A stretch of 64,000 bases of DNA, from positions 23,368 through 87,367 of the forward strand of contig NZ_LOEE01000032.1 in assembly GCF_001562415.1 (NCBI RefSeq). The letters are read 5' to 3'. The first letter of the stretch is position 1; every line of letters begins with the position of its first letter. Source of the stretch: Thermotalea metallivorans (lineage in GTDB: Bacteria; Bacillota; Clostridia; Peptostreptococcales; Thermotaleaceae). The notes under the pieces were generated by a model. The model had not been told where the DNA came from, did not search any database, and was given only the letters and a program-made list of their open reading frames with translations. The position numbers were made by a program, and so were the translations under genes. Positions 38,577 through 47,267 of this stretch are shown here, one piece after another.

Positions 38577-39026
38577 TTACACTTTTTTATGCTGTATGAT
38601 GACTTGGTTGATCTTGCTTAAAAATTTCAGGATGGCCTTCTCTTCGTTCAATGTAATATCCGCCAAAACAAAATTCAACAGTTCCCCATGCTTTTCATTA
38701 TTTTTATGCCATAGCTGTCTGCCCTGCTCCGTTAAGCGCAAAACATAAACCCGTTTATCTTCCTGGGATTTTTCTTTTTCCACATATCCGCAAGATACCA
38801 GCTTGCTGGTGGAAGAAGCAATGATTCCCCGGTCTATTTCCATTTCATTCACCAACTCGTAGATCTTTTTGCTTTCTTCCTCTCCAATCTTCTTCAATAT
38901 GTAAATATCCAAGAGGGACAGTTCTTCTGTCTTTACGCCTTTCTTAAAACCTGCCCGGTCATAAATCAAAACGCGGTGCACCAGTTTCTCCAGCATTTTA
39001 TTGATTTCTTTGTAATAATTTGCCAT
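38577..39026 (-). CDS. MarR-family transcriptional regulator
   Basis: 149 residues from the ATG at 39026 (GGAGG upstream). It has a winged helix: LSLLDIYILKKIGEEESKKI, ELVNEMEIDRGIIASSTSKL and the wing KSQEDKRVYVLRLTEQGRQL. It has its own consensus promoter after the etfA terminator, so it is a separate unit. The ligand and targets are unknown; the adjacent acd-etfBA cluster is the natural candidate, but there is no direct evidence. Confidence 0.88.
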   Translation of the reverse strand: MANYYKEINKMLEKLVHRVLIYDRAGFKKGVKTEELSLLDIYILKKIGEEESKKIYELVNEMEIDRGIIASSTSKLVSCGYVEKEKSQEDKRVYVLRLTEQGRQLWHKNNEKHGELLNFVLADITLNEEKAILKFLSKINQVIIQHKKV

Positions 39027-39056
39027 ATCGATCCTCCAACCACATATGCTGGTGCT

Positions 39057-39085
39057 ATTATACCATAGTTGAGAATATATTTCAA
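39057..39085 (-). promoter_or_regulatory. sigma-A promoter of marR
   Basis: TTGAAA - 17 bp - TATAAT on the minus strand. Confidence 0.85.
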
Positions 39086-39092
39086 AGAAAAA

Positions 39093-39126
39093 ACGGGTCA
39101 GCTGTCCCATGGGATCAACTGCCCGT
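39093..39126 (-). terminator. acd-etfBA terminator
   Basis: ACGGGCAGTTGATCCC pairs with GGGACAGCTGACCCGT (one bulge, one wobble), followed by TTTTTT on the minus strand, 12 bp past etfA. Confidence 0.8.
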
Positions 39127-39137
39127 ATCGGTACATC

Positions 39138-40367
39138 CTATTCTTTCCCGGCTGCCACTTCCCTTAGGGCACCCATCAGGTCATCCACGCGGTCTAAAGC
39201 GTCCATCAGGGCAGGTACAACCTCATACAGATCCCCTACAATGCCGTAATCAGCCACCTGGAAAATCGGCGCCCCGGCATTTTTGTTAATAGCAATGATA
39301 ATATCTGAATTTTGCATGCCGGCAATATGCTGAATTGCACCGGAAATACCGCAGGCAATATAAATCTTAGGCTTTACCGTTTTGCCTGTTTGTCCTACCT
39401 GATGGGCATGATCAATCCAGCCTGCATCTACCGTAGCACGGGAGGCGCCCACTACACCGCCCAACTTGTCGGCCAGTTTTTCCAAAAGGACAAAGCCTTC
39501 TGCCTTGCCTAAGCCCCTGCCGCCTGCCACAATCACTTCTGCCTCTTCCAGAGCAACCTTTGTCTTATGGGCTTTTACAATTTCCACGACCTCTGTTCGG
39601 ATATCACTTTTTTCTAAAGCCACCGAGAAAGTAATGATTTCTCCTTTTCTGCCCTCTGCCTTCTTGGCTTTATCCATCACCCCCGGTCTTACGGTGGCCA
39701 TTTGGGGCCTGTGATTTGGACAGATGATGGTTGCCATGATGTTGCCCCCAAAGGCGGGGCGGGTTTGCAACAACTTCTTGTCCTCCGGATCAATCTCCAG
39801 CTTGGTACAGTCCGCCGTTAATCCCGTATCCACCCTGGCAGCCACCCTTGGCGCCAAATCCCTTCCAATATGGGTGGCTCCCATCAGCACAATTTCAGGT
39901 TTTTCTTTATGGATGAGATCACTCAATACCTTCGTGTAGCCGTCAGTGGTATACTTTTCCAAAAGAGGATGTTGTCCTAGATACACTTTGTCAGCACCAT
40001 ATTGGATTAAGTCCAGGGCCAATCCTTCCACATGGTTTCCCAGCAGTACAGCACAAAGAGAAACGCCTATTGCATCTGCCAGCTTCCTTCCTTCCCCCAA
40101 CAGTTCAATGGCCACAGGCATAATCTTTCCTTGTCTCTGCTCTGCAAATACCCAAACATTTTTATATTGGGCAAGATCCTTTTTTTCTTTTTCCCATTCT
40201 TCCCGGATGATGGCGTCAAATTTGCACGCATCCAGACAAGCGCCGCACGCCACGCATTTGTCGTTGATCACCGCCTTCTTGCCCACCATTTCAATGGCAT
40301 CAAAAGGACAAGCCTTTAAACACAACCTACATCCGATACATTGATCTTCTAATACCAAAATCGCCAT
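39138..40367 (-). CDS. etfA: electron transfer flavoprotein alpha subunit with N-terminal ferredoxin domain
   Basis: 409 residues. The first ~60 carry two iron-sulfur motifs ([20 protein letters not shown] and [18 protein letters not shown]). The rest is a normal Etf[21 protein letters not shown], the FAD-binding region [20 protein letters not shown], and [20 protein letters not shown]. The extra ferredoxin module is seen in bifurcating complexes such as CarE of caffeyl-CoA reductase and in lactate dehydrogenase-Etf. It ends the acd-etfB-etfA unit. Confidence 0.95.
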   Translation of the reverse strand: MAILVLEDQCIGCRLCLKACPFDAIEMVGKKAVINDKCVACGACLDACKFDAIIREEWEKEKKDLAQYKNVWVFAEQRQGKIMPVAIELLGEGRKLADAIGVSLCAVLLGNHVEGLALDLIQYGADKVYLGQHPLLEKYTTDGYTKVLSDLIHKEKPEIVLMGATHIGRDLAPRVAARVDTGLTADCTKLEIDPEDKKLLQTRPAFGGNIMATIICPNHRPQMATVRPGVMDKAKKAEGRKGEIITFSVALEKSDIRTEVVEIVKAHKTKVALEEAEVIVAGGRGLGKAEGFVLLEKLADKLGGVVGASRATVDAGWIDHAHQVGQTGKTVKPKIYIACGISGAIQHIAGMQNSDIIIAINKNAGAPIFQVADYGIVGDLYEVVPALMDALDRVDDLMGALREVAAGKE

Positions 40368-40388
40368 CTGTCTCCCTCCATTTCTCCC

Positions 40389-41177
40389 CTATATCACGTG
40401 TTTTTGCTTCAAATGGATTACCAATTGCTCTACCATCTCTTTGGTGGTTCCCTGGAGCATCACGCCTTTTCCTTTGGGCTCCGGTGTAAAGGAACGTTTT
40501 ACCTGGGTAGGAGAAGCTTCTAGTCCCACTTCATCCTTTTTTACATCAATATCGGCCAAAGTCCATACCTTTACTTCCTTTTCCCGGAAGGCATCATAAA
40601 TGCCTCCGATAGACATATATCTCGGTTTGTTCAGCTCTTTGATGGCCGTCAGCAATACGGGCTTTCTTGCTTTAATGATCTCATACCCATCTTCCAAGGC
40701 TCTTTGCACCCGAATTGTATCTCCATCCATTTCAAACTCCTGTACATAGGAAACTTGTGGAATCCCCAGCCTCTCCGCCAACTGGGGCCCCACTTGGGCC
40801 GTATCACCATCGATGGCCTGCCTCCCTGCAAAGATAATATCATAATCCCCAATTTTGCGAATGGCTGCCGCCAGTGTATTGGATGTGGCCCAAGTATCGG
40901 CACCGGCAAAGGCCTTATCGCTCAAAAGTATGGCTTCATCGGCCCCCATGGCCAAACACTCCCTTAATACTTCGTCGGCTTGGGGCGGTCCCATGGTAAT
41001 CACTGTAACCTGTACGTCCTCCATCTTATCTTTAAGCCGCAGGGCCTCTTCCAAAGCATTTTTGTCGTCGGGGTTCAAAATGCTCGGAACCCCGTCCCGG
41101 ATCAAGGTCCCCTTCACCGGATCAATTTTTACTTCGTTTGTATCAGGAACTTGCTTTACGCAAACAATTATCTTCAT
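40389..41177 (-). CDS. etfB: electron transfer flavoprotein beta subunit
   Basis: 262 residues beginning MKIIVCVKQVPDTNEVKIDP. It contains the nucleotide-binding stretch FAGRQAIDGDTAQVGPQLAE, and the long beta-subunit arm ends EMVEQLVIHLKQKHVI. In bifurcating Etfs the beta subunit holds the FAD that splits NADH electrons. It lies 21 bp before etfA. The unit is acd-etfB-etfA. Confidence 0.95.
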   Translation of the reverse strand: MKIIVCVKQVPDTNEVKIDPVKGTLIRDGVPSILNPDDKNALEEALRLKDKMEDVQVTVITMGPPQADEVLRECLAMGADEAILLSDKAFAGADTWATSNTLAAAIRKIGDYDIIFAGRQAIDGDTAQVGPQLAERLGIPQVSYVQEFEMDGDTIRVQRALEDGYEIIKARKPVLLTAIKELNKPRYMSIGGIYDAFREKEVKVWTLADIDVKKDEVGLEASPTQVKRSFTPEPKGKGVMLQGTTKEMVEQLVIHLKQKHVI

Positions 41178-41334
41178 CCTTCTTCTCCTCCCTCTTTCTT
41201 GCCATGTCCATGAATAGAAAATCTAAAAGTCTTGCAACAAAGATTTTTTTATCAATAACATCGGCCGCCCGTTGGAATCCATAAAACATATGGATTTGCA
41301 AATGATCCGACGCTTTCCATCGATGGCCTTATCT

Positions 41335-42474
41335 TCAGCGGATTACTGCCCCCGCAATGACCATTCTTTGTACTTCGGAAGTTCCTTCGTAGATCTCCGT
41401 AATTTTGGCGTCCCTCATCATGCGCTCCACGGGATAATCCTGGGTATATCCGTATCCACCGTGGAGTTGTACGGCCTTGGTGGTTACATACATGGCTGTT
41501 TCTGCTGCAAAGAGTTTTGCCATGGCTGCCTCTTTTCCGTAAGATAGGCCTGCCGACTTTCTCCACGCTGCATTGTATACTAGCCAGCGGGACGCATTGA
41601 CCCTCGTTTCCATATCTGCGACCTCAAATTGCAAGGCTTGAAATTTCCCAATAGGTTTCCCAAACTGCTCCCTTTGTTGAATATATTTGACGGTCTCGTC
41701 CAAGGCCCCTTGGGCTATCCCTAAGGCTTGGGCTGCAATTCCGATTCTGCCGCCGTCAAGGGTGGACATGGCAATGGCAAAGCCTTTCCCTTGAGTTCCC
41801 AGCAGGTTTTCCTTTGGAATTCTGCAATTTTCAAAAATCAGCTCCGTGGTAGCCGATCCCCTGATACCCATCTTTTTTTCCTTCTTTCCAATGCTAAAAC
41901 CGGATGTGCCTTTCTCCACGATAAAAGCGGAAATCCCCTTCACCCCTTTGGACTTGTCGGTCATGGCAAAAATCACATAAATATCTGCCGTTCCACCGTT
42001 GGTGATAAAGATCTTTGTACCGTTTAACACCCAAGCATCTCCATCCAGCACAGCCGTCGTCTGCTGTCCTGCGGCATCGGTTCCGGCATTGGGCTCCGTC
42101 AAGCCAAAAGCCCCCAATTTTTCTCCCTTTGCCAAAGGCATCAAGTATTTTTGTTTTTGTTCTTCTGTACCATATTTCCAAATGGGCCAACATGCCAGAG
42201 AATTGTGGGCAGAACAAATAACGCCGGTAGTAGCACATGCCCTTGAAAGCTCTTCTACTGCAATGGCATAAGAAATTTCATCGGCTCCGGCCCCACCGTA
42301 TTCCTTGGGGATGATCATTCCCATCATACCGTATCGATTCATTTTTTCAACGGTTTCCATAGGAAATCGTCCTGTTTCATCAATTTCTGCCGCCAAAGGT
42401 CTAACCTCGTTTTCAGTAAAATCCCTCATCATTTTTCTAACCATTTCCTGTTCTCTCGTCAATTGAAAATGCAC
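41335..42474 (-). CDS. acd: acyl-CoA dehydrogenase, CarC/Bcd-like
   Basis: 379 residues from the GTG at 42474, with GAGGAGGG seven bases upstream; the frame is open to 42540 but lacks a site. FAD enzyme with the family signature EPNAGTDAAGQQTTAVLDGD, ITNGGTADIYVIF, and the C-terminal catalytic region VQLHGGYGYTQDYPVERMMR with the base Glu in EIYEGTSEVQRM. It reduces an enoyl-CoA (crotonyl-, acrylyl- or caffeyl-type) with electrons from Etf. The true substrate cannot be read from sequence. It opens the cluster 157 bp ahead of etfB, with a Rex-like site upstream. Confidence 0.93.
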   Translation of the reverse strand: MHFQLTREQEMVRKMMRDFTENEVRPLAAEIDETGRFPMETVEKMNRYGMMGMIIPKEYGGAGADEISYAIAVEELSRACATTGVICSAHNSLACWPIWKYGTEEQKQKYLMPLAKGEKLGAFGLTEPNAGTDAAGQQTTAVLDGDAWVLNGTKIFITNGGTADIYVIFAMTDKSKGVKGISAFIVEKGTSGFSIGKKEKKMGIRGSATTELIFENCRIPKENLLGTQGKGFAIAMSTLDGGRIGIAAQALGIAQGALDETVKYIQQREQFGKPIGKFQALQFEVADMETRVNASRWLVYNAAWRKSAGLSYGKEAAMAKLFAAETAMYVTTKAVQLHGGYGYTQDYPVERMMRDAKITEIYEGTSEVQRMVIAGAVIR

Positions 42475-42563
42475 CTTGATTCCCTCCTCTATATGCAAAT
42501 GTGATATTTTTTTCACAGCGCCATCGGAAATGTCATGCATGAATCATGCCAGTTGCAAGATTT

Positions 42564-42581
42564 TTGTTAATAAATCTACAA
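42564..42581. promoter_or_regulatory. candidate Rex operator upstream of acd
   Basis: TTGTTAATAAATCTACAA matches 16 of 18 positions of TTGTTAAnnnnTTAACAA, counting the four free bases. It lies about 90 bp upstream of the acd start; rex is the next gene. Confidence 0.55.
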
Positions 42582-42704
42582 TGTCTTCAACATCGACTCA
42601 TTCCTCTTCCTTGCCCCTGCCATTTTAGGCCCTTGGCTTCCCTGCAGCCCTTTTGGGAAAACATGGAATCAAAAATTAGTATATCTGCCTTGTACTTGAT
42701 ACAA

Positions 42705-42741
42705 AACAAAAAAGTGTACAAAAAACTGTACACTTTTTGTT
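42705..42741. terminator. bidirectional terminator between rex and acd
   Basis: AAAAAGTGTACA / TGTACACTTTTT perfect 12-bp stem. Confidence 0.85.
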
Positions 42742-42875
42742 GTTTCATCTTCTTTTTTGTAAAAGTTCGTTAATCACATGACAAACAACTGTCTACTTCT
42801 CCGTACACTGTGCATAATTCTGTACAGATACATCTACAGCAGATCAAAGCTGCCATAGACCTAGACCACCCCTTC

Positions 42876-43532
42876 CTAAAGAGTTCCTGAGGATTCGTTC
42901 TGACAGTGCTTTAGCAAGAAAGACAGCGTAAATAGACTCTCACTCAGATGGACATTTTCCACTACCACATGGGCCGGGACCTTCAAATCCACGGGCGCAA
43001 AATTCCATATTCCTTTGATCTTGCCCTTTACCAATCTGTCTGCCACACTTTGGGCTTGGGGGCCCGGTGTACAGATAATCCCGATATCAATGTTGTTTTC
43101 TTTAATATATTCTTCGACGGTATCGATGTCTTTGATTTCAATATCTCGAATCTTTAATCCGATTAATTTTGGATTCATATCAAACATGGCCTTTGGTACA
43201 AAACCAGCCTTTTCAAAATTCGTATAATTAGCAATGGCCTGACCCAGATTTCCGGCTCCTACAATGATTGTACGATAAGTTCTATCCAAACCCAATATTT
43301 TTCCTATCTCATAGTACAATGCGTCCACATTGTAGCCGTAGCCCTGTTGTCCAAAACCTCCAAAATTATTCAGATCCTGTCTGATTTGGGAGGCTGTAAA
43401 GCCAATCACTCTGCTCAATTCCTTGGAAGATATTCTTGTAATATTTTTGTCTAAAAGATCTTTTAAATATCTATGATATTTTGGCAGCCTTCGGATAACA
43501 GCCATGGAAATTTTCGTACTATCTTTCTCCAT
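42876..43532 (-). CDS. rex: redox-sensing transcriptional repressor Rex
   Basis: 218 residues: a winged helix (SSKELSRVIGFTASQIRQDL, NNFGGFGQQGYGYNVDAL) and a Rossmann domain with VGAGNLGQA at 91-99 that reads the NADH/NAD+ ratio. The C-terminal swapped helix is VHLSESLFTLSFLLKH. Rex commonly controls butyrate and hydrogen genes in clostridia; the adjacent acd-etfBA operon with a Rex-like site is a likely target. It has a consensus promoter at 43570-43598. Confidence 0.97.
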   Translation of the reverse strand: MEKDSTKISMAVIRRLPKYHRYLKDLLDKNITRISSKELSRVIGFTASQIRQDLNNFGGFGQQGYGYNVDALYYEIGKILGLDRTYRTIIVGAGNLGQAIANYTNFEKAGFVPKAMFDMNPKLIGLKIRDIEIKDIDTVEEYIKENNIDIGIICTPGPQAQSVADRLVKGKIKGIWNFAPVDLKVPAHVVVENVHLSESLFTLSFLLKHCQNESSGTL

Positions 43533-43569
43533 CCATATCTTCTCCCATTTTTATAATTTTTTGTTTAAT

Positions 43570-43598
43570 ATTATAGCATTTTGATATAAATTTGTCAA
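43570..43598 (-). promoter_or_regulatory. consensus sigma-A promoter of rex
   Basis: TTGACA - 17 bp - TATAAT on the minus strand, exact consensus; it ends 38 bp before the ATG. Confidence 0.93.
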
Positions 43599-43731
43599 TT
43601 TGATGGCCCATAAAGATTATTTACACGTATTTTTCCGTATTTTCTGCATGATATAGCTAAGGATTTTACTTATGCTGCTTTTTTGGTACAATAAAGTAGA
43701 ATGAATTGACTTGAACATATGGGGGATTTTT

Positions 43732-45648
43732 ATGATTATATTATCTTGCAACAATCTATCAAAATCCTTTGGTATAGATTGCATTCTAGATCATGTTTCC
43801 TTCTCTGTGAGCCAAGGAGAAAAGGTGGGAATTGTAGGTGCCAATGGAGCCGGGAAAACCACTCTCTTTAGAATATTAACCGGTCAGTATCCCTATGATG
43901 AAGGGGATATCTACCTGTCAAAGAATCTTTCCATCGGGTATCTGGAACAAAGTGCTGCCCTTGCACCGGAGAATACGATTTTTCAGGAGGCCCTCCATGT
44001 TTTTGATGATCTAATAGCTATGGAAGAAAAACTGAGGATTTTGGAACAGCAGATTGCCACAGCGGGACAGCATAGCGATCACGATGCCCTGCAGCATCTG
44101 ATGGAGGACTACGCCCGCCTGTCGGAAGAGTTTCAAAACAGGAATGGTTACGGCTACAGGAGTGAAATCCGCGGTGTCTTAAAGGGGCTCGGGTTTTGCG
44201 AGGAAGAATTTGATCAACCCATCTATCAGTTGAGCGGTGGGCAAAAAACCCGCTTGCATCTGGCCAAGCTTCTTCTGGGAAAACCTGATATCCTCATGCT
44301 GGACGAGCCCACGAATCACTTGGATATCGAAGCCACCGAATGGTTGGAAGCATTTTTGAAGTCTTACCCCGGCACAATCCTGACCATATCCCATGACCGT
44401 TATTTTTTAGATGAAATTGCAAATAAAATCTTTGAAATTGAGCACAGAAAACTGACTATTTACAATGGCAATTACAGCGATTATGTGGAAAAGAAAAAAA
44501 TACTGTATGAGCAAAAACTCAAGGAATATGAGGAACAGCAAAAGGAAATTGCAAGACAAGAAGAAATGATTCGCCGATTTAAGCAGCATGGAACGGAAAA
44601 ACTGGCGAATCGGGCAAAAAGTCGAGAAAAACGCTTGGAGCATATGGAACTTGTGGACAAGCCCTTATGCTATAACAAAAGGACAAACATTCGCTTCGAA
44701 ACCAGAATCAAAAGTGGCGATGACGTACTGAAAGCAGAAAACCTGTGCAAGTACTTTGGTGAAAATAAACTTTTTGAAAATGTCAGCTTTGATGTGCATC
44801 GGGGAGACAAAATCGGTCTTATCGGCCCCAACGGCATTGGAAAATCTACCCTGCTGAAAATCATCCTGGGTAAAATAGACTACAACGCCGGCCAGATCAA
44901 AACAGGTTATCATGTTCACCTGGGCTATTATGATCAAGAACAATCCGATCTGAATCTTTCCAATACCGTCATCGATGAAATCTGGAAAGAAAATATCCTG
45001 TTGACCCAGACAGAAGTCCGCACCCTTTTGGGTTCCTTTCTGTTCAGCAATGATGATGTTTTCAAGACCATTGCCTACCTCAGCGGCGGGGAAAAAAGCC
45101 GGATAGCCCTCTTAAAGCTGATGCTCTCCAAAGCGAATTTTCTGCTGATGGACGAGCCGACCAATCATCTGGACATTGCCTCCAAAGAAGTGCTGGAGGA
45201 GGCCTTAATCAACTATGACGGCACCCTCCTGGTCATTTCCCATGACCGATATTTTCTAAATAAAGTAACCAATAAGATCCTGGAATTGTCCCCCGACGGC
45301 ATAAAAGAATATCTGGGCAACTATCGGTATTATCAAGAAAAGAAACGGGAATTCCAAAATCCTGTTGTTGAAGAAACCGATGGGCAGAAAACAAAGACCC
45401 AAATGAAGGATGAAAAGAGAAGAGAAAGGGAAAAGCGGGAAGAAGCAAAAAAGAGAAAAAAGGAGCAGGAATCCATCGAAACAAGAATCTTCATGATCGA
45501 AGAACGCATGGCCGAACTGGAAGCCTTGATGTGTCAGGAAGAAGTATATGCCAATCCCCAGCGAAGCAAAGAGGTCCACGAAGAAACCAATGCCCTCAAA
45601 GAGGAATTGGAATATCTGTATGGCCAATGGGAAACATATATAGAATAA
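43732..45648 (+). CDS. ABC-F family ATP-binding protein
   Basis: 638 residues from the ATG at 43732 (GGGGG seven bases upstream; an in-frame TTG at 43711 is less likely). It has two ABC domains: Walker A GANGAGKTTLF and GPNGIGKSTLLK, and signatures LSGGQKTRLHLAKLLLG and LSGGEKSRIALLKLMLS, each with DEPTNHLD. No membrane part. The inter-domain linker (~245-320) is long and basic, and a C-terminal coiled coil (~540-638) is rich in Lys and Glu. Such proteins act on the ribosome; some give antibiotic resistance, others are housekeeping (YfmR, YkpA-like). Which subgroup cannot be decided from sequence alone. Confidence 0.92.
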   Translation: MIILSCNNLSKSFGIDCILDHVSFSVSQGEKVGIVGANGAGKTTLFRILTGQYPYDEGDIYLSKNLSIGYLEQSAALAPENTIFQEALHVFDDLIAMEEKLRILEQQIATAGQHSDHDALQHLMEDYARLSEEFQNRNGYGYRSEIRGVLKGLGFCEEEFDQPIYQLSGGQKTRLHLAKLLLGKPDILMLDEPTNHLDIEATEWLEAFLKSYPGTILTISHDRYFLDEIANKIFEIEHRKLTIYNGNYSDYVEKKKILYEQKLKEYEEQQKEIARQEEMIRRFKQHGTEKLANRAKSREKRLEHMELVDKPLCYNKRTNIRFETRIKSGDDVLKAENLCKYFGENKLFENVSFDVHRGDKIGLIGPNGIGKSTLLKIILGKIDYNAGQIKTGYHVHLGYYDQEQSDLNLSNTVIDEIWKENILLTQTEVRTLLGSFLFSNDDVFKTIAYLSGGEKSRIALLKLMLSKANFLLMDEPTNHLDIASKEVLEEALINYDGTLLVISHDRYFLNKVTNKILELSPDGIKEYLGNYRYYQEKKREFQNPVVEETDGQKTKTQMKDEKRREREKREEAKKRKKEQESIETRIFMIEERMAELEALMCQEEVYANPQRSKEVHEETNALKEELEYLYGQWETYIE

Positions 45649-45661
45649 TCCTAGAAAAAAC

Positions 45662-45688
45662 CGTGAGAGGGGACAGTTCTCTGTAACG
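45662..45688 (+). repeat. degenerate REP palindrome
   Basis: CGTGAGAGGGGACAGTTCTC followed by TGTAACG; four changes from the RAYT-flanking REP. It lies just after the ABC-F stop. Confidence 0.75.
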
Positions 45689-45853
45689 TGCTATTACTAT
45701 GTTTCATAAGTTTTGATTTTTGAATTATGAAATATCCTCGATATATAGTTAAAAAGTTGCCTAAAGTAAAAACAATGTTTTTTGAAATATATGGAAATAA
45801 AATACTTGCAAAACACTTATACTATGGTATAATTTCCATAGTATTGCAATGCG

Positions 45854-45967
45854 AAAATAACAAAGTCTTCCGTTGGAAGATTTAAAGGAAGACTTTGTTG
45901 AAACACATGACGGAATTTATGCCTTATCCACAATTTATGAAAGTACATAATTTCCCTATGTGTTATA
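45854..45967 (+). repeat. 113-bp dispersed structured repeat, copy 2
   Basis: Counterpart of 7688-7800. The 10-bp inverted repeat is conserved without change; the second inverted repeat has one mismatch here. It ends 23 bp before the ATG of the 197-aa orphan gene. Confidence 0.88.
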
Positions 45968-45990
45968 AAAAATGATTCACGGGGGTATAT

Positions 45991-46584
45991 ATGCGAAAAT
46001 TAATCCTATTTTTGTGTCTATTTGTATTAGGATTTTCTATGGTGTATGCAATGACAAATAAGTATATAATGAAAGATAAACAAGAAATGATTCCCCCTGG
46101 ATTAACATGGGATAATACTACGGAGATAATTGATTGTAAAAATGGGTCGTGGACAATAGAGACATTTCCTGATAAATACTGGCGCCCATTTGATGAATTA
46201 CAAAGTGAAGAAGTATTAAATATCCTTGAAAATGGCGAAAAAGTAGCTGAGTTTGGTTGTCCGGAGGCAGCTAAATTAAATAAAAATTCAAAAGACTTAG
46301 TAATAATTAGAGGACAATATTTGGGGGGCTCTGGCTTAATGAATCTGGGAGCTCAAGCTATTTTTAGGGGGGCCGATGATTTAAAATATTATGCGACATA
46401 TTATTTGCTGGATACTGACTTAGAAAGAGTGTTGCTTTATGAAAGATTAAAGCCAAATATGGTTGTTAGGATCCATGCTTATGTCGATCCGAAACCTACT
46501 GATAATTTAGAGATAGGCAGAAAGGTATATAATTTTTATCCAGTTAAATTTGAAATATGGGAAATAAAAGAAGATAGCGAATGA
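45991..46584 (+). CDS. secreted hypothetical protein in an AT-rich island
   Basis: 197 residues. A signal sequence (MRKLILFLCLFVLGFSMVYA) without a lipobox; the mature part is soluble and beta-rich (ENGEKVAEFGCPEAAKLNKN, VIIRGQYLGGSGLMNLGAQA). I do not recognise the family. The gene lies between two REP sites and directly after the second 113-bp repeat, and the region is visibly more AT-rich than its neighbours, which suggests acquisition or movement. The ribosome site (CACGGGGG) is moderate. It is closed by a terminator. Confidence 0.7.
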   Translation: MRKLILFLCLFVLGFSMVYAMTNKYIMKDKQEMIPPGLTWDNTTEIIDCKNGSWTIETFPDKYWRPFDELQSEEVLNILENGEKVAEFGCPEAAKLNKNSKDLVIIRGQYLGGSGLMNLGAQAIFRGADDLKYYATYYLLDTDLERVLLYERLKPNMVVRIHAYVDPKPTDNLEIGRKVYNFYPVKFEIWEIKEDSE

Positions 46585-46600
46585 TAATTCGTTATCTTCT
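46569..46600 (+). terminator. terminator of the secreted orphan gene
   Basis: AAGATAGCGAAT / ATTCGTTATCTT stem with one G-T pair, overlapping the stop codon. Confidence 0.75.
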
Positions 46601-46616
46601 TCGTAATTATTAACCC

Positions 46617-46655
46617 GTGACAGTGACAGGGGACGGTTCTCTGTCACGCTGTCAC
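46617..46655 (+). repeat. REP palindrome with doubled outer arm
   Basis: GTGACAGGGGACGGTTCTCT, then GTCAC, the full REP core, with a second outer GTGACAG / CTGTCAC arm added. Same family as the RAYT-flanking sites. Confidence 0.88.
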
Positions 46656-46819
46656 ATGTCAAGAAATCCATCAATACGTCGAAAGAAAGAGAAGAAAAAT
46701 TGATGTATAGTAGGCTGGTTATATGTTAAACTTAATGTAAAGAAAGACAAGTTTTGTTCTATGTTTTTTAAATCTTTCTGTAGTATTTTTTATCGGTATA
46801 TGGTAAAATAAACACGTCA

Positions 46820-46840
46820 AATTCCACCTTGGTGGTAATT
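46820..46840. promoter_or_regulatory. inverted repeat upstream of acpP
   Basis: AATT-CCACC-TT-GGTGG-T-AATT, between a possible TAAAAT -10 element and the acpP ribosome site. It does not match the FapR or FabT operators I know. It may be an operator or a small RNA hairpin. Confidence 0.35.
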
Positions 46841-46871
46841 ATAAAAATTATTTAAGGGAGGTCATACAAAG

Positions 46872-47102
46872 ATGGTATTTGAAAAAATAAAAGAAATCAT
46901 TATTGAGCAATTAGGTTTAGAGGATGATGCTGACATCACCATGCAAACTTCTCTAATGAGAGATTTGGAGGCAGACTCTTTAGATGCCGTTGAAATTATT
47001 ATGGCTATCGAAGATGAGTTTGATGTGGAAATTCCCGATGAAGATGCAGAAGCCTTCAAAAATATCGGTGATATCGTAAGATACGTTGAAGAAAAAATGT
47101 AG
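46872..47102 (+). CDS. acpP: acyl carrier protein
   Basis: 76 residues with the phosphopantetheine Ser in [20 protein letters not shown] and acidic helices typical of ACP. It carries acyl chains during fatty acid synthesis. TAAGGGAGG precedes the ATG. It stands alone with a terminator; other fab genes are not nearby. Confidence 0.97.
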   Translation: MVFEKIKEIIIEQLGLEDDADITMQTSLMRDLEADSLDAVEIIMAIEDEFDVEIPDEDAEAFKNIGDIVRYVEEKM

Positions 47103-47136
47103 TTTGGACTATCCAAACTACATTTTATTTTTTTTG
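47099..47136 (+). terminator. acpP terminator
   Basis: GTAGTTTGG / CCAAACTAC stem overlapping the stop, then a T-rich run. Confidence 0.88.
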
Positions 47137-47267
47137 TTCTTTTTTGGTTCTTTTTTGAATAAAAAGGGCATATATATTCTATGGGGGAAATGTGCGTATT
47201 TTCATCCACAAGTTTTCCACAGAATCCACATTTTTATCCACACAGGAAAACAGTTTTTCCCTGAATT

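Noticed and set aside
41252..41566. 104-codon frame at the end of acd
   Set aside because: Out-of-frame shadow of the acyl-CoA dehydrogenase C-terminus.
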